Shown in pieces: positions 12,315 to 23,520 of a DNA stretch of 64,000 bases. The notes beneath the pieces are model-generated. The model saw only the letters and a program-made list of their open reading frames with translations, did not search any database and was not told the DNA's origin. The stretch spans positions 4,804,351 through 4,868,350 of the forward strand of contig CM051002.1 in the NCBI GenBank assembly GCA_027704905.1, given 5' to 3'. The DNA comes from Muraenolepis orangiensis (Eukaryota; Chordata; Actinopteri; Gadiformes; Muraenolepididae). Each line of letters begins with the position of its first letter. Within the stretch, counting starts at the first letter, position 1. A program made the position numbers and the translations under genes.

Positions 12315-12777
12315 TGAGGGGGGAGATAATTGCCTCTAGCCTGTACTGTATCTATTTGTAACGCTACTGTTCTACTACAACTCACTGGGCGAAGGCACTA
12401 TGTACGAAATGGCCCCAAGCCTGCAATATAATTACTGAGCAAATATAAATCCAAATGAGCTGAATTGATAATGAATTGAATTAAAATAAAATGTTTGCAT
12501 ACCACGCATATGGTACGTCGCTCACGGAAGATTGGACAATTCAATCAGGTTGGGTTTGGCTACAGGAAGGTTGAGAATTTCTTTTTTTTTTGAGGATTCA
12601 TGGCAGCAATTTGTCATTTGGCCATTTGGGCGTCAAATGGGTTTCATGTTCATTCATCCTCCGAACCCGCACCCAGCCTCCATTGTTCTATTTGGAGATG
12701 ATTCAGAGGAAAATTGGAATGCTCCTAGCCCTGTGAACACACGCTGTAGGCCTTCTACAGATGCTCCTCTCTGTAAC

Positions 12778-13036
12778 AAATGGACTCATTACAGTGAGTG
12801 CAGCGTTCTGCACTGTATTCATGATGCTGCTGCACTACTGGCACTTTAAAATGCTTTTTAAATGCTTTTTGCACAATTCAAAACATGTACAAATCGTCCA
12901 TCAGTCACTCTTTTGTTATTTGTATGTTCATTTTTATTGTGTACAGTGTTTTAGATATTCATACTGCAGAAGGGAATGGGGAGTAAGCATTCCATTGTAC
13001 ATTATAAATACAAATCTTGAATCTTGAATCTTGAAG
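12778..13036 (+). mobile_element. LINE 3' UTR end (GGGGAGTAAGCATTCC family)
   Basis: It contains the family blocks CATGATGCTGCTGCACTACT, GGCACTTTAAAATGC and CCATCAGTCACT, then GGGGAGTAAGCATTCC. It ends in three copies of AATCTTG, the short tandem 3' tail of this LINE family. No coding part remains. Confidence 0.88.
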
Positions 13037-13609
13037 ACACGAGACGTCTCGAGCTCCTAACTGACAGGCGCCACTTCGGATTCACTTAACCGCAAATTAA
13101 ATCCAAACGGTGTGTGAACGAGTATTGAATATTGAAGCGGTTACGGTCGTCGACCCCGGGGGGTCTGGGGGAAAGTTAGAACACGCTAGCTACGCTTTTG
13201 TTCGGTCTGTCTTTTTTTACAGAGGCTGCCGCCGTGTTTTCAAAATGGGGTTAAACGTGATTACGCTGAGGCTGAATAATGTGCTCTCTGTGTGGTTCAG
13301 AGCAAACGTCCAAAGACAATGCGCTCGCAATCACACGGGCACGGCTGGGAGGATGGGAGGGGGGAAGAAGAAAATAGCTAGCTATCTAGTAAATCATCAC
13401 AGCGTTCATATATATGGTTATCTGGTTCAGGGAACATGCTCGTCGGAGCGCTTTGATTCAAATTGGCAAAATGTCGTTTTTTTAATTTAAAATATGTGTT
13501 CCACTTTAGATTACAATTTTGATTGATAGAGTTGATATGTATCCTGTATTCTAAAAAAAAATACTTTAAATAGCGGGAGATTTACAGGATTTCAGGCCTG
13601 CATATTCCA

Positions 13610-13933
13610 TAGCCTTGGACAGTGGTTCCCAAACTTTTGAAGGTCCTGAACCTCCTGCTGTGTTCCCCCTCTACCTCTCATCTGATGTTACATATGAAGA
13701 CAAGACAGTGATATTATCAATTTTGCTCTCATATTTCAAACAAGTGATAATGCACATCTGCACGACATATTATTTTCTTGCAACAAACAAATAAGTGACG
13801 TGTGGTGGTGTGTTTGTTTAACAGTGGCTTTATTTTTGACACAGAGAGGCTATTACAGATTGTTTCTTGTCGTACCCCCGTCATAACTGTGTGTACCCCT
13901 GGGAGTAACACATACCCCACTATGGGAATAGCT
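13610..13933. mobile_element. Possible hAT-type MITE
   Basis: The left end CAGTGGTTCCCAAACTTTTG is typical of hAT-type short elements. A candidate right end, read on the minus strand, is AGCTATTCCCATAGTG. The flanks TTGGAC and TAGGAC are a near match over the expected target-duplication position. The terminal repeats are poor, so the right boundary is uncertain. There is no transposase. Confidence 0.45.
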
Positions 13934-14209
13934 GGGCTAGGACTACTTAAAGGGGTCATATTGTACTTGTACAGGCTGCAGATGTAGGATGTACAGATAA
14001 GCCTAACAGTTGGTACAGTCCACTGGGTAGGTTGGTAGGCTCATCTGTCCATCATACACTCCGACACTCCGGGTGAGCGATACATTTAGTCACATGACTT
14101 ATTTGACACTACTGTGCAGTATGTTTCGTCGTAACATAGAAGAACTTGTCTGGTCCAGGTTCCTTTATTAATTATACTGTTATATACTGGTATACTGTTC
14201 ATGAGAGGT

Positions 14210-14339
<130 letters not shown>

Positions 14340-14559
14340 CACTACTGACTAATCTCTCACAGCTGATCAAAGTGAACACAGATTCGGGTCAACGTCTTAC
14401 ACCAGTTACTCTTATCTCATAATCACACATTGCTTCCTCGCTCATCTCTAATTCAACCTTTCATGAACGGCCAAATGGTAGCGGCTGATTTCAATCATTC
14501 TTGGCATGACAAATCGGATACATCGACAACCATTTAGTACCATTTAAGAAAGCAAAGGG

Positions 14560-14846
<287 letters not shown>

Positions 14847-15164
14847 TATATTGGTGGTGAAGTTGGTTCTTATTTGGGAGCAGATCAATTGGGTAAGTGG
14901 AGTGCAAACAATACACCCATGCAGAGATAAGGGAAAAAAACTAAACTACATAAAGAGCAGACAGGAACGTGTGCTTGCCGTAAGCCTCCAGTACCGGTAA
15001 GGGCTGATTTAGCGGAGCTGGGCCGGTGGCAGGTTACTACTAGTGGCATCCTTAATTGAATTCCTCCACCCGACGAGAACCAAGACATACACAGATACTT
15101 AGTGTAAGGTCCCTAGTGGCGCTCGTGCGCATGGGCATGTGCTGCTAATGCGAGATGCCTTGGG

Positions 15165-15762
15165 AATAAGGACATCTCCATCACAAAGGGCCGCAACCAC
15201 CCTGGGCACCATCTCTTCTCCCCCCTACCGTCCGGTTGCCGGTTCCGCATCATTCATAACGTAAGGAGTACCAGGTTCAAGGACAGTTTTTATCCACAGG
15301 CAGTGCGCCTACTGAACTGCTAGGATTGCTGCCACTATCATAACATTGTCATCCATATTACATTACACTGTCATACTTTGCTGGGCTTTCTGGACTCATA
15401 ACAGTTACTGCTCTACACGGCACTGCACTGCACTGTATTCATGATGCTGCTGCACTACTGGCACTTTAAAATGCTTTTTAAATGCACAATTCAATATGTG
15501 TATATCTCATCCATCAGTCACTTTATTGTTCATTTTATTAGTATTTGTATTGTGTACAGTATTATTATAGTATTATAATAGTATATTATATAGTATAGTG
15601 TTGTATAGTATAGTAGTAGGTAGGTAAGTATAGCACATAGTTTAGTATATCGTTTTACATTTGAGGAAATTCATACTGCGGGAGGGAATGGGGAGTAAGC
15701 ATTCCATTGTACTTGCTCCATAATTATGGCAAATAAAAAATCTTGAATCTAGAATCTTAACG
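15165..15762 (+). mobile_element. LINE 3' end with C-terminus of ORF2 and full 3' UTR
   Basis: It starts in the last codons of the RT ORF (HPGHHLFSPLPSGCRFR, then TRFKDSFYPQAVRLLN and a stop). The longest UTR of this family in the window follows: CATGATGCTGCTGCACTACT, a TATAGTATAG block, GGGGAGTAAGCATTCC, GCAAATAAA and a TCTTGAATCT tail. It is 5' truncated. It is the best reference for the other partial copies of the family here. Confidence 0.9.
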
Positions 15763-15764
15763 AG

Positions 15765-15833
15765 ATGTACAAATACAAATAAATAACAAATACAAATAAA
15801 TGTACAAATACAAATAAATAACAAACAAAAAAA
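15765..15833. repeat. A-rich tandem repeat after the LINE tail
   Basis: Repeated ACAAATACAAATAAATA units directly after the LINE tail. They may have expanded from the insertion's A-rich end. Confidence 0.8.
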
Positions 15834-15863
15834 TTAAAACAGCAACACAAGGGATGCAATAAT

Positions 15864-15952
15864 GTTTTAATGGAACTCTGCATGCGATCCGCAGAATATG
15901 TGATGAGCCTCATCACATATTCTGCGGATCGCATGCAGAGTTCCATTAAAAC
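15864..15952. repeat. Perfect 44-bp inverted repeat, 1-base spacer
   Basis: The left arm 15864-15907 begins GTTTTAATGGAACTC. The right arm 15909-15952 is its exact reverse complement, and a single C (15908) separates them. No mismatch is seen. The arms contain GCATGC and GATCCGCAG and are not simple repeats. The structure would extrude as a cruciform. It is not explained by any element boundary I can see. Confidence 0.97.
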
Positions 15953-15995
15953 TGTTGAGACAAACCCAATGATAGGAGGCTGCAGGCTGGAGGAG

Positions 15996-16203
15996 AACTG
16001 AGGAGGGAGAAGGATGGAGAGAGAGGGGGGAGAGGGAGGGAGGGAGGGGGTTAGAAGGAGAGAGGGAGGAAGGTAGGGGAGTGAGGGGGAGGGAGGAGGG
16101 AGGGGAGTGAGGGGGAGGGAGGAGGGAGGAAGGGAGGGAGGGGGAGGAGAGGGAGGAAGAGGGGGCAGAGGGAGAGGGAGGGAGGGAGGAAGAGGGAGGG
16201 GGG
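15996..16203. repeat. GGGAGG-rich purine tract
   Basis: About 210 bases of G and A, with only occasional T, on the plus strand, built of GAGGGAGG-like units. Pro-Ser-rich minus-strand frames over it are artefacts. Confidence 0.93.
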
Positions 16204-16398
16204 TGTGTGCAGGGGGCACCATAGCAAAACAACTTAATGTCAGCAACTAATCCAGTTGCAGGTGTTCCGAAGAGCTAGGCTCAATTACACCAAATTGGCT
16301 TTCACACCACTTTCACACATTATTCAAATTAGTTTAGATTCCAACACATACCCCCCCATGTGAAAAAATACGCTTACCTGGGCGGAATCTCCTCCCCA

Positions 16399-16441
<43 letters not shown>

Positions 16442-16585
16442 GCCAGTGCACACACACACACACACACACACACATGTGCCAGTGCACACACACACACACA
16501 CATACACAAACGCACACAATCACACGCACATGCACACACACGCATGCATGTACCCACACACGCACACATACACACGCACACCAGA
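16399..16585. repeat. Compound CA microsatellite with duplicated ATGTGCCAGTG-type interruption
   Basis: CA arrays are separated twice by ATATGCCAGTGCA / ATGTGCCAGTGCA. This shows that a block containing CA plus the interruption was duplicated. The right part is CACGCA-rich. Confidence 0.93.
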
Positions 16586-16992
16586 ACCCACCCACCTCTC
16601 TCATTCCTCTATAGCCAAGAGCCTGCCAGGAGCCGAAATATAAAAAATGAAATCCAGGCTGGAATCTAAATAGAAATGTGATCAGGGTGTGTGTGCGTTT
16701 TTCTCCACTGCCTTAATCCAAGGCATGATGACTCAAGAAGAGAGCGTAGTAATCGGAGAGAGCTAATGCATTGCTCAAGCTGTAATTAAACCACCAGTTA
16801 AAATATAAACACATTGGTCCAGTAGCTTGCATAGAAAAAGACAGTTTTATCCCCCCGCCCTGTCTAAACACACAGTGTATGTTATTTTCCGGCTTATGGT
16901 GCTTAGAAAATAGTGAAATAATCTTCCTTGAGCAAGAGCACAGGATAAATAGAGCAAAAAACTAGTATATAATACTTTAATAGAGAGCTGAC

Positions 16993-17360
16993 TGTTGTGC
17001 CCCCACGCTCTAATCAATCTGGGATCTACCCTTCTTAAGGCTGCCGAAGACTGACGTCGGGCGCTTGATCATTGAGAACCATATGGCTCCCTCTACTCGA
17101 GAACCTGTGTCTCCTGCTCCGACTATGTCGTGTCTCGTCCTAACCCCGCCCTGCCGCTCCAAGGACCCTCTCCGCGTTCCACCCTCTGGACCATCTCCCC
17201 GTGTCGACCATACCTCGTAACCTATCCAACCCTACCCTGTTGTTTTTGAGTTTGTGTATCTTTCAGTGAAGACATTATCCGTTGTTATCCGTTTGGTGTC
17301 CTGTCTCTTCTTCTGGGTTCTCTGGAACATTTGACTAGCCGGTCTCGTTGGGTCATAACA
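16993..17360 (+). mobile_element. Solo LTR (368 bp)
   Basis: It begins TGTTGTG and ends CATAACA, with a perfect 5-bp target duplication CTGAC (16988-16992 and 17361-17365). The U5-like end contains TTCTTCTGGGTTCTC, which resembles TGCGTTCTGGGTCCTACC in the LTR at 23752. This supports plus-strand orientation and a related retrotransposon lineage. There is no internal coding part and no clear TATA or AATAAA motif. Confidence 0.82.
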
Positions 17361-17394
17361 CTGACTTTCAACAGCCAGAAGCTTACATTTCATC

Positions 17395-17690
17395 GTAGGC
17401 CAACGATGGCATTTTGAAGAACAAAGAAAATGTTGATGGAAACGACCAAATTCTAATCAACTTCCTCTGATTCGCGCAACAATTGATTCGCTCGCTTGAG
17501 GTGTTTTCTGACTGATTCGAATTGAGTTCATTAGCAAAAGCGGAGATGGAAACCATTTTGCCGAATGAATTCTGACACATCTAACTTTGAACTCTCTTGA
17601 ACTTTCTTGTCACCGCCCAATTTCTGTTCCAAAAGTTTGCATAAAATTTGCTTCAACTGTTGGAAGATGGAAACCCAGCTACTGAGTGTT
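17395..17690 (-). mobile_element. Fold-back MITE-like repeat (GGGTTTCCATC ends)
   Basis: On the minus strand it starts AGCTGGGTTTCCATC and contains GTTTCCATCTCCGCTTTTGC and GCGCGAATCAGAGGAAGTTG. The same blocks occur in the same order on the plus strand at 29464-29894. The ends are GTTTCCATC/GATGGAAAC inverted repeats. It is non-coding. The superfamily is unknown. Confidence 0.75.
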
Positions 17691-17699
17691 TTAAGTTAT

Positions 17700-18339
17700 G
17701 TTTTTGTTTGTTGAGCCCCTTTATTCAAACCCCAAAGGGAAATAACCTGCTCCACGAGAGGCACTCTGGGTCCACAACTGGACCTTCTGTAGACCCCCCC
17801 CCCCCCATTCGAAAATTTGATTGTTCTAGTCAGACAGACGTCTGAGGCAGTCACTTTATGCGCATAAAGTATATACAACAATAACACCAAAACAGTCAAA
17901 ACCCTCAATTTAAATGCACAACAATGCTTAACAAACTTAAGACAGCCATTAACTAATCAGTGAACAAGTGTGTGGAAACAAAATGCAACAACCAGCTCAA
18001 CGAGATGCAACACTGAGACAAAACCAGCAAAGACAAATGAGTCTCACTCACCAATGATGTTCACTTAAAGACCAAATCCATTCTCCTGTCCTTCTGGATG
18101 AATGTTTCGATAACCCGGTCATAAAGCTGATCACTGCTTTTCAGATCCAATCAATTTTTTTCCGTTTGTTTTCTGTATGTTATCAGTTACATGATGACAT
18201 GCATATCTATTTGGTTAGTATTTACTACGATGGGTTATATTAATCATTTTGAATACTTGGAACCCTTGTAATTCCCATTCAGTAGTAATTCTTTCAAGAC
18301 TCCTTTCACCTGTTTAGAGGAATATCTATAACTAGCGAC
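17700..18339. other. No gene seen
   Basis: Unrecognised AT-rich sequence with a C-run near 17796-17808. It may be the interior of the element whose end is at 18618, but no coding motif is visible. Confidence 0.35.
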
Positions 18340-18622
18340 TTAATTTCGAGTTTTTACATATTCAGAGGCTAGGAATTCGCTCAAAGCAGTCGAGCACGCC
18401 ATACTTTCTTTGTAATAGATAACAATAGAACACAACCTTTTGCCAACCGTAAAACTGCGCATGCGTGCAAATTATGTCAATGTTTATGAACACGAAACAT
18501 TTCTATAGGCTCATACAGAGGCAGGCAAAGTCAACTCAAACCTTTAGCACTTCTAACCCACTGATTCTCACCCACTGATTGCTTACATAATAGCTCTTAA
18601 ATCTTGCCTACAGCACCTTTAA
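18340..18622 (-). mobile_element. One end of a TTAA-flanked element
   Basis: Read on the minus strand, TTAA (18619-18622) is followed by AGGTGCTGTAGGCAAGATT. This is a repeat start of the kind seen for TTAA-targeting transposons such as Kolobok or piggyBac. Further in is a strong NRF1-like site TGCGCATGCGTG (18456-18467). Then comes a 20-codon frame on the minus strand (18402 to 18340) starting MACSTALSEF, which could be a short first exon. No partner terminus was found on the left, so the element is broken or its other end has diverged. Confidence 0.5.
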
Positions 18623-19045
18623 TATTTATCTTAAACAGATTTTTAGATGAGCAGTTTCATATATATTTGTTTAATCTGATTAGCATGCAGGCACTGCATG
18701 TAAACAACAAAGGGACAGATACAGCCTCCTCACAACTAACAGTAACCCTGTCCATTTGTGCGATTCATTTCCAAAGCTGATGTCGTGTGCTTCTTCCAGA
18801 TATTATTACTAATTCTGATGATATTATGGATATTAGCAGCCCAAAGCTCTTTGTCAGACTCTATGGTGTCCATTGATTCTATTTCAATAGATTAAAGATG
18901 CATTCCCTGAAGTGTAATACATTGATGTAGGCTATATGTGTATATTTATTTTGAGAGTAAAATACAATCCAGCCTGTTTAAGGGGCCCCTGTTACACCAC
19001 CAATGTTGTTCGCCAATTTGAAATGTCCATCCATTTCAAAATGGT

Positions 19046-19165
19046 TATGTGACTACCCTCTAGTGACAATGACTGGATCAGTCCACCAGCCCACCCAGTG
19101 GACTGTATCCATCATACATCTAGGCTGACACTCCCCCTTGTGATGTCACTAGAGGGTAGTCACAT
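19046..19165. repeat. 22-bp inverted repeat around a dispersed motif
   Basis: ATGTGACTACCCTCTAGTGA at the left and TCACTAGAGGGTAGTCACAT at the right are reverse complements. They form arms of about 22 bases with roughly 75 bases between. The spacer contains CCACCCAGTGGACTGTATCC and CATCATACATC. A related block lies at about 14010-14065 (CAGTCCACTGGGTAGG, CATCATACACTC). It is probably a small fold-back transposon. Confidence 0.75.
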
Positions 19166-19342
19166 GACAGTTTCAAAAACGGCTTGAACACACACACACA
19201 CACACACACCTGGTGAGAGAGAGAGAGAGAGACTTGTAACTTGTGGAGGAGGAGAATGCTAATGCACCTTTCAGAAGAGAGAACATACATTTGGTGAAGA
19301 TTCCGGGGACAAACAAACGACCGCCCCCTCCCACCTATAGCT

Positions 19343-20759
19343 ATAATAATAATAATAATAACTTTATTTATATAGCACTTTTCATACAAGATGCAGCCCA
19401 AAGTGCTTCACATTACATGATAAAAGAAAGATAAAACAATGAATAATAACAGATTAAGGAAAAGAACATAAAGTAAACACATAGTCTAAAATCACAAGCA
19501 AAGAAAATGGATAAAATCAATGATTAAAAATAAATAAAATAAAAAAGAGTTGCTAATTAAAAGCAATATTAAAAAGGTATGTTTTCAACTGTCGTTTAAA
19601 GATGTCCACTGAGCCAGCCTCTCTAATATTTTTTGGGATTGTGTTCCACAGCTGTGGTGCATAGAAATTAAAAGCAGATGCCCCAATTTTCCCTTTGGGC
19701 ACCCCAGGAACCTTTAAAAGAGCAGCTGTGGAGGACCTTAGGGCTCGTGAGGGGACATAAAAAGACAGGAGATCAGAAATGTACGAGGGTGCTAAATTGT
19801 TAAGAGCTTTAAAAACAAGAAGAAGGACTTTAAAATCAATTCTAAAAGATACAGGGAGCCAATGCAATGCAGCTAAAACTGGAGTAATATGCTCTCTCTT
19901 CCTTGTTTTCGTTAAAAGTCTAGCAGCAGAGTTCTGAATTAGCTGTAGCTTGTCTATTGATTTTTTAGGAAGACCAGTAAAAAGAGCATTGCAATAGTCC
20001 AATCTACTTGAAATAAAAGCATGTATCAACTTCTCAGCATCCTGTTGGGTTAAAAACAGTCGAACCTTAGCAATATTTCGTAGATGGAAAAAGGCAGTTT
20101 TGGTCACCTTATTTATGTGGGTATTAAAACTTAAATCGGAGTCTAAAATTACACCTAAGCTAGTTACTTCCGATTTATTCTGGCGAGCCAAACTTCCTAA
20201 CCCATTAAAAAGTGATTCCCTTTTGGCTTTAGGGCCTACTAAAAGTATTTCTGTTTTGTCTTCATTAAGTTTTAAAAAATTATCGCTCATCCATTGATCA
20301 ATTGCAGACAGACAGGTAGTCAAGGAGCATAAAGCATTTGGATCATTTGGCTCAACAGAGATATACAATTGTGTGTCGTCAGCATAGCTATGGAAATCAA
20401 CATTGTGTTTTCTGATAACGTCTCCTAGAGGTAACATGTATAATGAAAACAGAAGGGGACCAAGACAGCTTCCCTGTGCAACACCAAAGGACATGTCATG
20501 TTTCTCGGATACAAAGTCACCCAAACTAACATAAAAATTTCTCTCTGTAAAATATGTTCGAAACCAGTTTAATGCACATTCAGATAATCCAACCCAGTTT
20601 TCCAATCTGTGAATTAGTATGCTATGGTCAAGTGTATCAAATGCAGCGCTCAAGTCCAAAAGGATAAGAACTGAGACCCTGCCATCAGCAACACTAAGTC
20701 TAAGATCGTTTGTTACTTTAATCAGAGCCGTTTCTGTACTATGATTAGATCTACAGCCT
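19343..20759 (-). mobile_element. L2-like LINE insertion, 5' truncated, with target duplication
   Basis: A 1417-bp LINE copy on the minus strand. It is bounded by an 8-bp duplication CTATAGCT (19335-19342 and 20760-20767). The 3' end reads GCACTTTGGGCTGCATCTTG and TATATAAATAAAG, then a (TTA)n tail next to the left duplication, typical of fish L2 elements. The 5' end is cut inside the RT domain. The clean duplication and open frame suggest a recent insertion. It belongs to a different lineage from the FADD-type LINEs elsewhere in the window. Confidence 0.93.
19553..20758 (-). CDS. LINE reverse transcriptase, 5'-truncated but open
   Basis: A 401-codon frame, with no internal stop, runs from the 5' truncation point to a TAG. 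The first ATG (at 20659) is internal and is not a true start. Blocks in order are RSNHSTETALIKVTNDL, LDLSAAFDTLDHSIL (first catalytic Asp region), GVAQGSCLGPLLFSLY, FHSYADDTQLYIS with the catalytic YADD, FLKLNEDKTEILLVG, SLGVILDSDLSFNTHI, and the C-terminal part with LDYCNALFTGLP, NSAARLL, ITPVLAALHWLPV and YAPQLWNTIP. In an intact element this enzyme copies the RNA at a nicked target. Here the endonuclease and RT fingers are missing, so it is a dead-on-arrival copy. The family call is secure. The clade (L2) is from motif memory. Confidence 0.93.
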   Translation of the reverse strand, partial: GCRSNHSTETALIKVTNDLRLSVADGRVSVLILLDLSAAFDTLDHSILIHRLENWVGLSECALNWFRTYFTERNFYVSLGDFVSEKHDMSFGVAQGSCLGPLLFSLYMLPLGDVIRKHNVDFHSYADDTQLYISVEPNDPNALCSLTTCLSAIDQWMSDNFLKLNEDKTEILLVGPKAKRESLFNGLGSLARQNKSEVTSLGVILDSDLSFNTHINKVTKTAFFHLRNIAKVRLFLTQQDAEKLIHAFISSRLDYCNALFTGLPKKSIDKLQLIQNSAARLLTKTRKREHITPVLAALHWLPVSFRIDFKVLLLVFKALNNLAPSYISDLLSFYVPSRALRSSTAALLKVPGVPKGKIGASAFNFYAPQLWNTIPKNIREAGSVDIFKRQLKTYLFNIAFN

Positions 20760-21209
20760 CTATAGCTCTCTCTCTATATCTCTATAGCTAGCTCCTTTGT
20801 CCTCTGAGGCCCCCCGATAAACCAGAAGTAATTATTCAGCTGTTGTTTTGTATATGCTTTTCATAGGGCCTCTCTGCTGCTCGTTCTTTTGGGTTGTTTT
20901 GTGGCTTTGTCAGCTCGCCTCTCCCGTCACTTCTCTCTTCTCTCTTCACTCTCTCTATCTCTTTCTGGTTCAGAGGAGAGGGCCACTGGCAGTCCATCCC
21001 GCTCCCCTAATCTGACCCGATCTCACTGTATATGACAGCTCTTCTCTCTCTTCTCTCTCTTCTCTTTCTCTCTCTCTGTATTCCGAGGAGAGTTTATGTT
21101 TCAGGTAAACTGAGGGAATCAGTCAGTTCAGTCAAGCCCCATTCTCATCCAATCTGACCCACACTCACTCTCATTTAATACCACTTTGTCTCTCTCTAGG
21201 CCTACCTCT

Positions 21210-21251
21210 CTTTGTGTGTGTGTTCGTGTCTGTGTGTGTGTATGCATTAGT

Positions 21252-21288
<37 letters not shown>

Positions 21289-21290
21289 TT
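21210..21290. repeat. Compound GT microsatellite
   Basis: GT-rich with TTCGTGTC and TATGCATTAG interruptions, ending in a pure GT run. It sits in a CTCTCT-rich neighbourhood (20925-21330). Confidence 0.92.
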
Positions 21291-21342
21291 CTCTGTCATG
21301 TGTCTTGCTCCCTCTCTCTCTGGTCCAACAGAAAGACGATCA

Positions 21343-21384
21343 ATCCCGTCTCCCCCAGTTTCTACAAACTGGGGGAGACGGGAT
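21343..21384. repeat. Perfect 19-bp hairpin, 4-base loop
   Basis: The left arm 21343-21361 (ATCCCGTCTCCCCCAGTTT) and right arm 21366-21384 are exact reverse complements around the loop CTAC. The GC content is high, so the stem is stable. On the right it is followed by GGGATACAGGG repeats. Confidence 0.96.
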
Positions 21385-21503
21385 ACAGGGGACAACAGGG
21401 GGATACAGGGGGGTAAACACAACCTGGGAGCATCCAGGCCCATCGGAGCCAGGAACGGGGGACCCGTTTAGGGCTAAAGGAGGCGGACAGAGGTAGAGAA
21501 GTG

Positions 21504-21506
<3 letters not shown>

Positions 21507-21579
<73 letters not shown>
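21507..21579. repeat. (GA)n microsatellite with GAGGAGAG interruption
   Basis: Two GA runs joined by a single extra G. The Ser-Leu frame over it on the minus strand is an artefact. Confidence 0.95.
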
Positions 21580-21580
<1 letters not shown>

Positions 21581-21590
21581 GAGAGACATA

Positions 21591-21960
21591 CTACACTAGA
21601 AAAACAAAGGAAAAAGAAGACATAGGGACAACCGTAAAGACACAGAAAGAAAGACCAGTCGAAGCTAAATTTGCTGGACAAATTGTAAAAGAGAACCAGT
21701 TCAAAACCTTTAAAAAAAACAAAATACTGTTTATTTCAAGATTGCGTTCCTTGTAGGCCACGTTTGATCCTACGGTGGTGTATGTTGGTATCGGTTGCCG
21801 AGCGTTATATTCTCGAGCCTTCAGTACCCTCTCCCTGTAATGTTGCTTAGTATCAGGCTGTCTCACTCCATCGTAAATCAGCTCCTCCACCCGGAGCTCA
21901 TAGCACGTAGTACATCCTCGTACATCCTCCACTTTGACGATCCCAATCCAGTACAGCGGC
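21591..21960 (-). other. Unrecognised open frame, possible exon-like fragment
   Basis: On the minus strand a frame without repeats reads LYWIGIVKVEDVRGC, ELRVEELIYDGVRQPDTKQH, YRERVLKAREYNARQPIP and TYTTVGSNVAYKER. It then runs into AT-rich sequence after about 21730. The composition is protein-like: mixed charged residues and no low complexity. I do not recognise the family. There is no convincing ATG start. A GCC-repeat and stops lie just upstream. It could be a retroposed host fragment, a transposon exon, or chance. Confidence 0.3.
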
Positions 21961-22013
21961 GATGGCGGCGGCGGCGGCTACAGCTAGACTGGCGGTTGAT
22001 TGAATAAAATGAG

Positions 22014-22194
<181 letters not shown>

Positions 22195-22573
22195 CAGTGG
22201 CAAGCGTTGACTTTGACACAAGACTTAGCTCATGCACATACACACACACACATTGGGCGCCTTTGCTCGGTGATGGTGGAACCATCCGCAGCACCCGCAG
22301 TTTAAAATCCTTCTTCCTAGTTTCTTTAATTAAGATAAAAAGAGAAGATAAAACCCCTGGACTCCAGCTTCATCGCTAGAACGTCTTTTAGGCATCGGGG
22401 AGTGAGGTCTACTTCACTGAACAGCACCACCTGCTGGTGTCCGGTACACTCGCACGCCTTTAACTTATATTGACAGTTGTCTCATCACTTCCCTGTTTGC
22501 CTTATCCAGGCCTTTATCAACACGACAGCTAGACTTCCTAATCTTACATAAGGGTACCTTTGACCCTCTATAT

Positions 22574-22634
22574 TTTAATATTTTAATATATATATATATA
22601 TAAATATATATAAATATATACAAATATATATATG
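22574..22634. repeat. AT-rich (TA)n patch
   Basis: TATATA and AAATATATA runs with no coding sense. The stretch 22640-23690 that follows holds nothing recognised except a short CA run near 23492-23518. Confidence 0.85.
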
Positions 22635-23485
22635 TCAAAAAATAGGCTAAGTGATTGTGATCTTGTCATCTTCTAAATGATGATTGATCTGAAATCTAGG
22701 TGTGATGTTCTCTGCACCGTATTGTGTGTTGCTGGTTAAATTCCTATGCTCAAAGTGCAAAAGGTCAAATTATACTTGTATTGTGTATACTTGTAGCTGT
22801 AGGTGTGCCATGGGTTAGGGTTTCTACTAGCCCAGAGAGGCAACTCTCCAGAAAATAGGGTGGTAAGGTTTTCATATATGTTCATTTGTACGACACATTG
22901 TCTTCACAATATAAATACCATATTAGTGACAATTGCAGACATTTGACGGAGTGCGACTCAACCGACTGACTCAACGACGCAGAACCATAAATGCAAGCGG
23001 GCCGGGGGTGTAAGAGGCCCAAGAACACACCTGCAGCGGCTGTTCCACACAGACGTATGAGCTGGCCTTAAGCCCTAACTGCTGGTGGTCGTCTCACATG
23101 GTCGACACCACAGTTGGCTGGTATATGGGACCATGTGTTCCGGAAGTAGGTGAATTTGACAGATCAAGCGCCCGGAGTGTTTGAGTTGACTATAAAGGTC
23201 CTATATTTATGCAGTCCATTTACATTCTTTTTTTAAGTGAACTTCTTAACTTCTTCTTCTGTGATGTTTCTTTTTACTTTAGTATTTAGCAACATTGTCA
23301 GTATTTAGAAACAAACTGTATTTAGCAAAACTATTCGTTGCAACATTCAGCAACATTAGTTTAGTATTTAGCAATGCCTGTGTCTTTAAGGCTTTGGTCA
23401 ACAACCGTGTATATTTGACAAATTCATTTAAATAGAAAAAAATAAAGTATATGTAAAGTATATATACACAGTGGCTTACAAGCAG

Positions 23486-23520
<35 letters not shown>

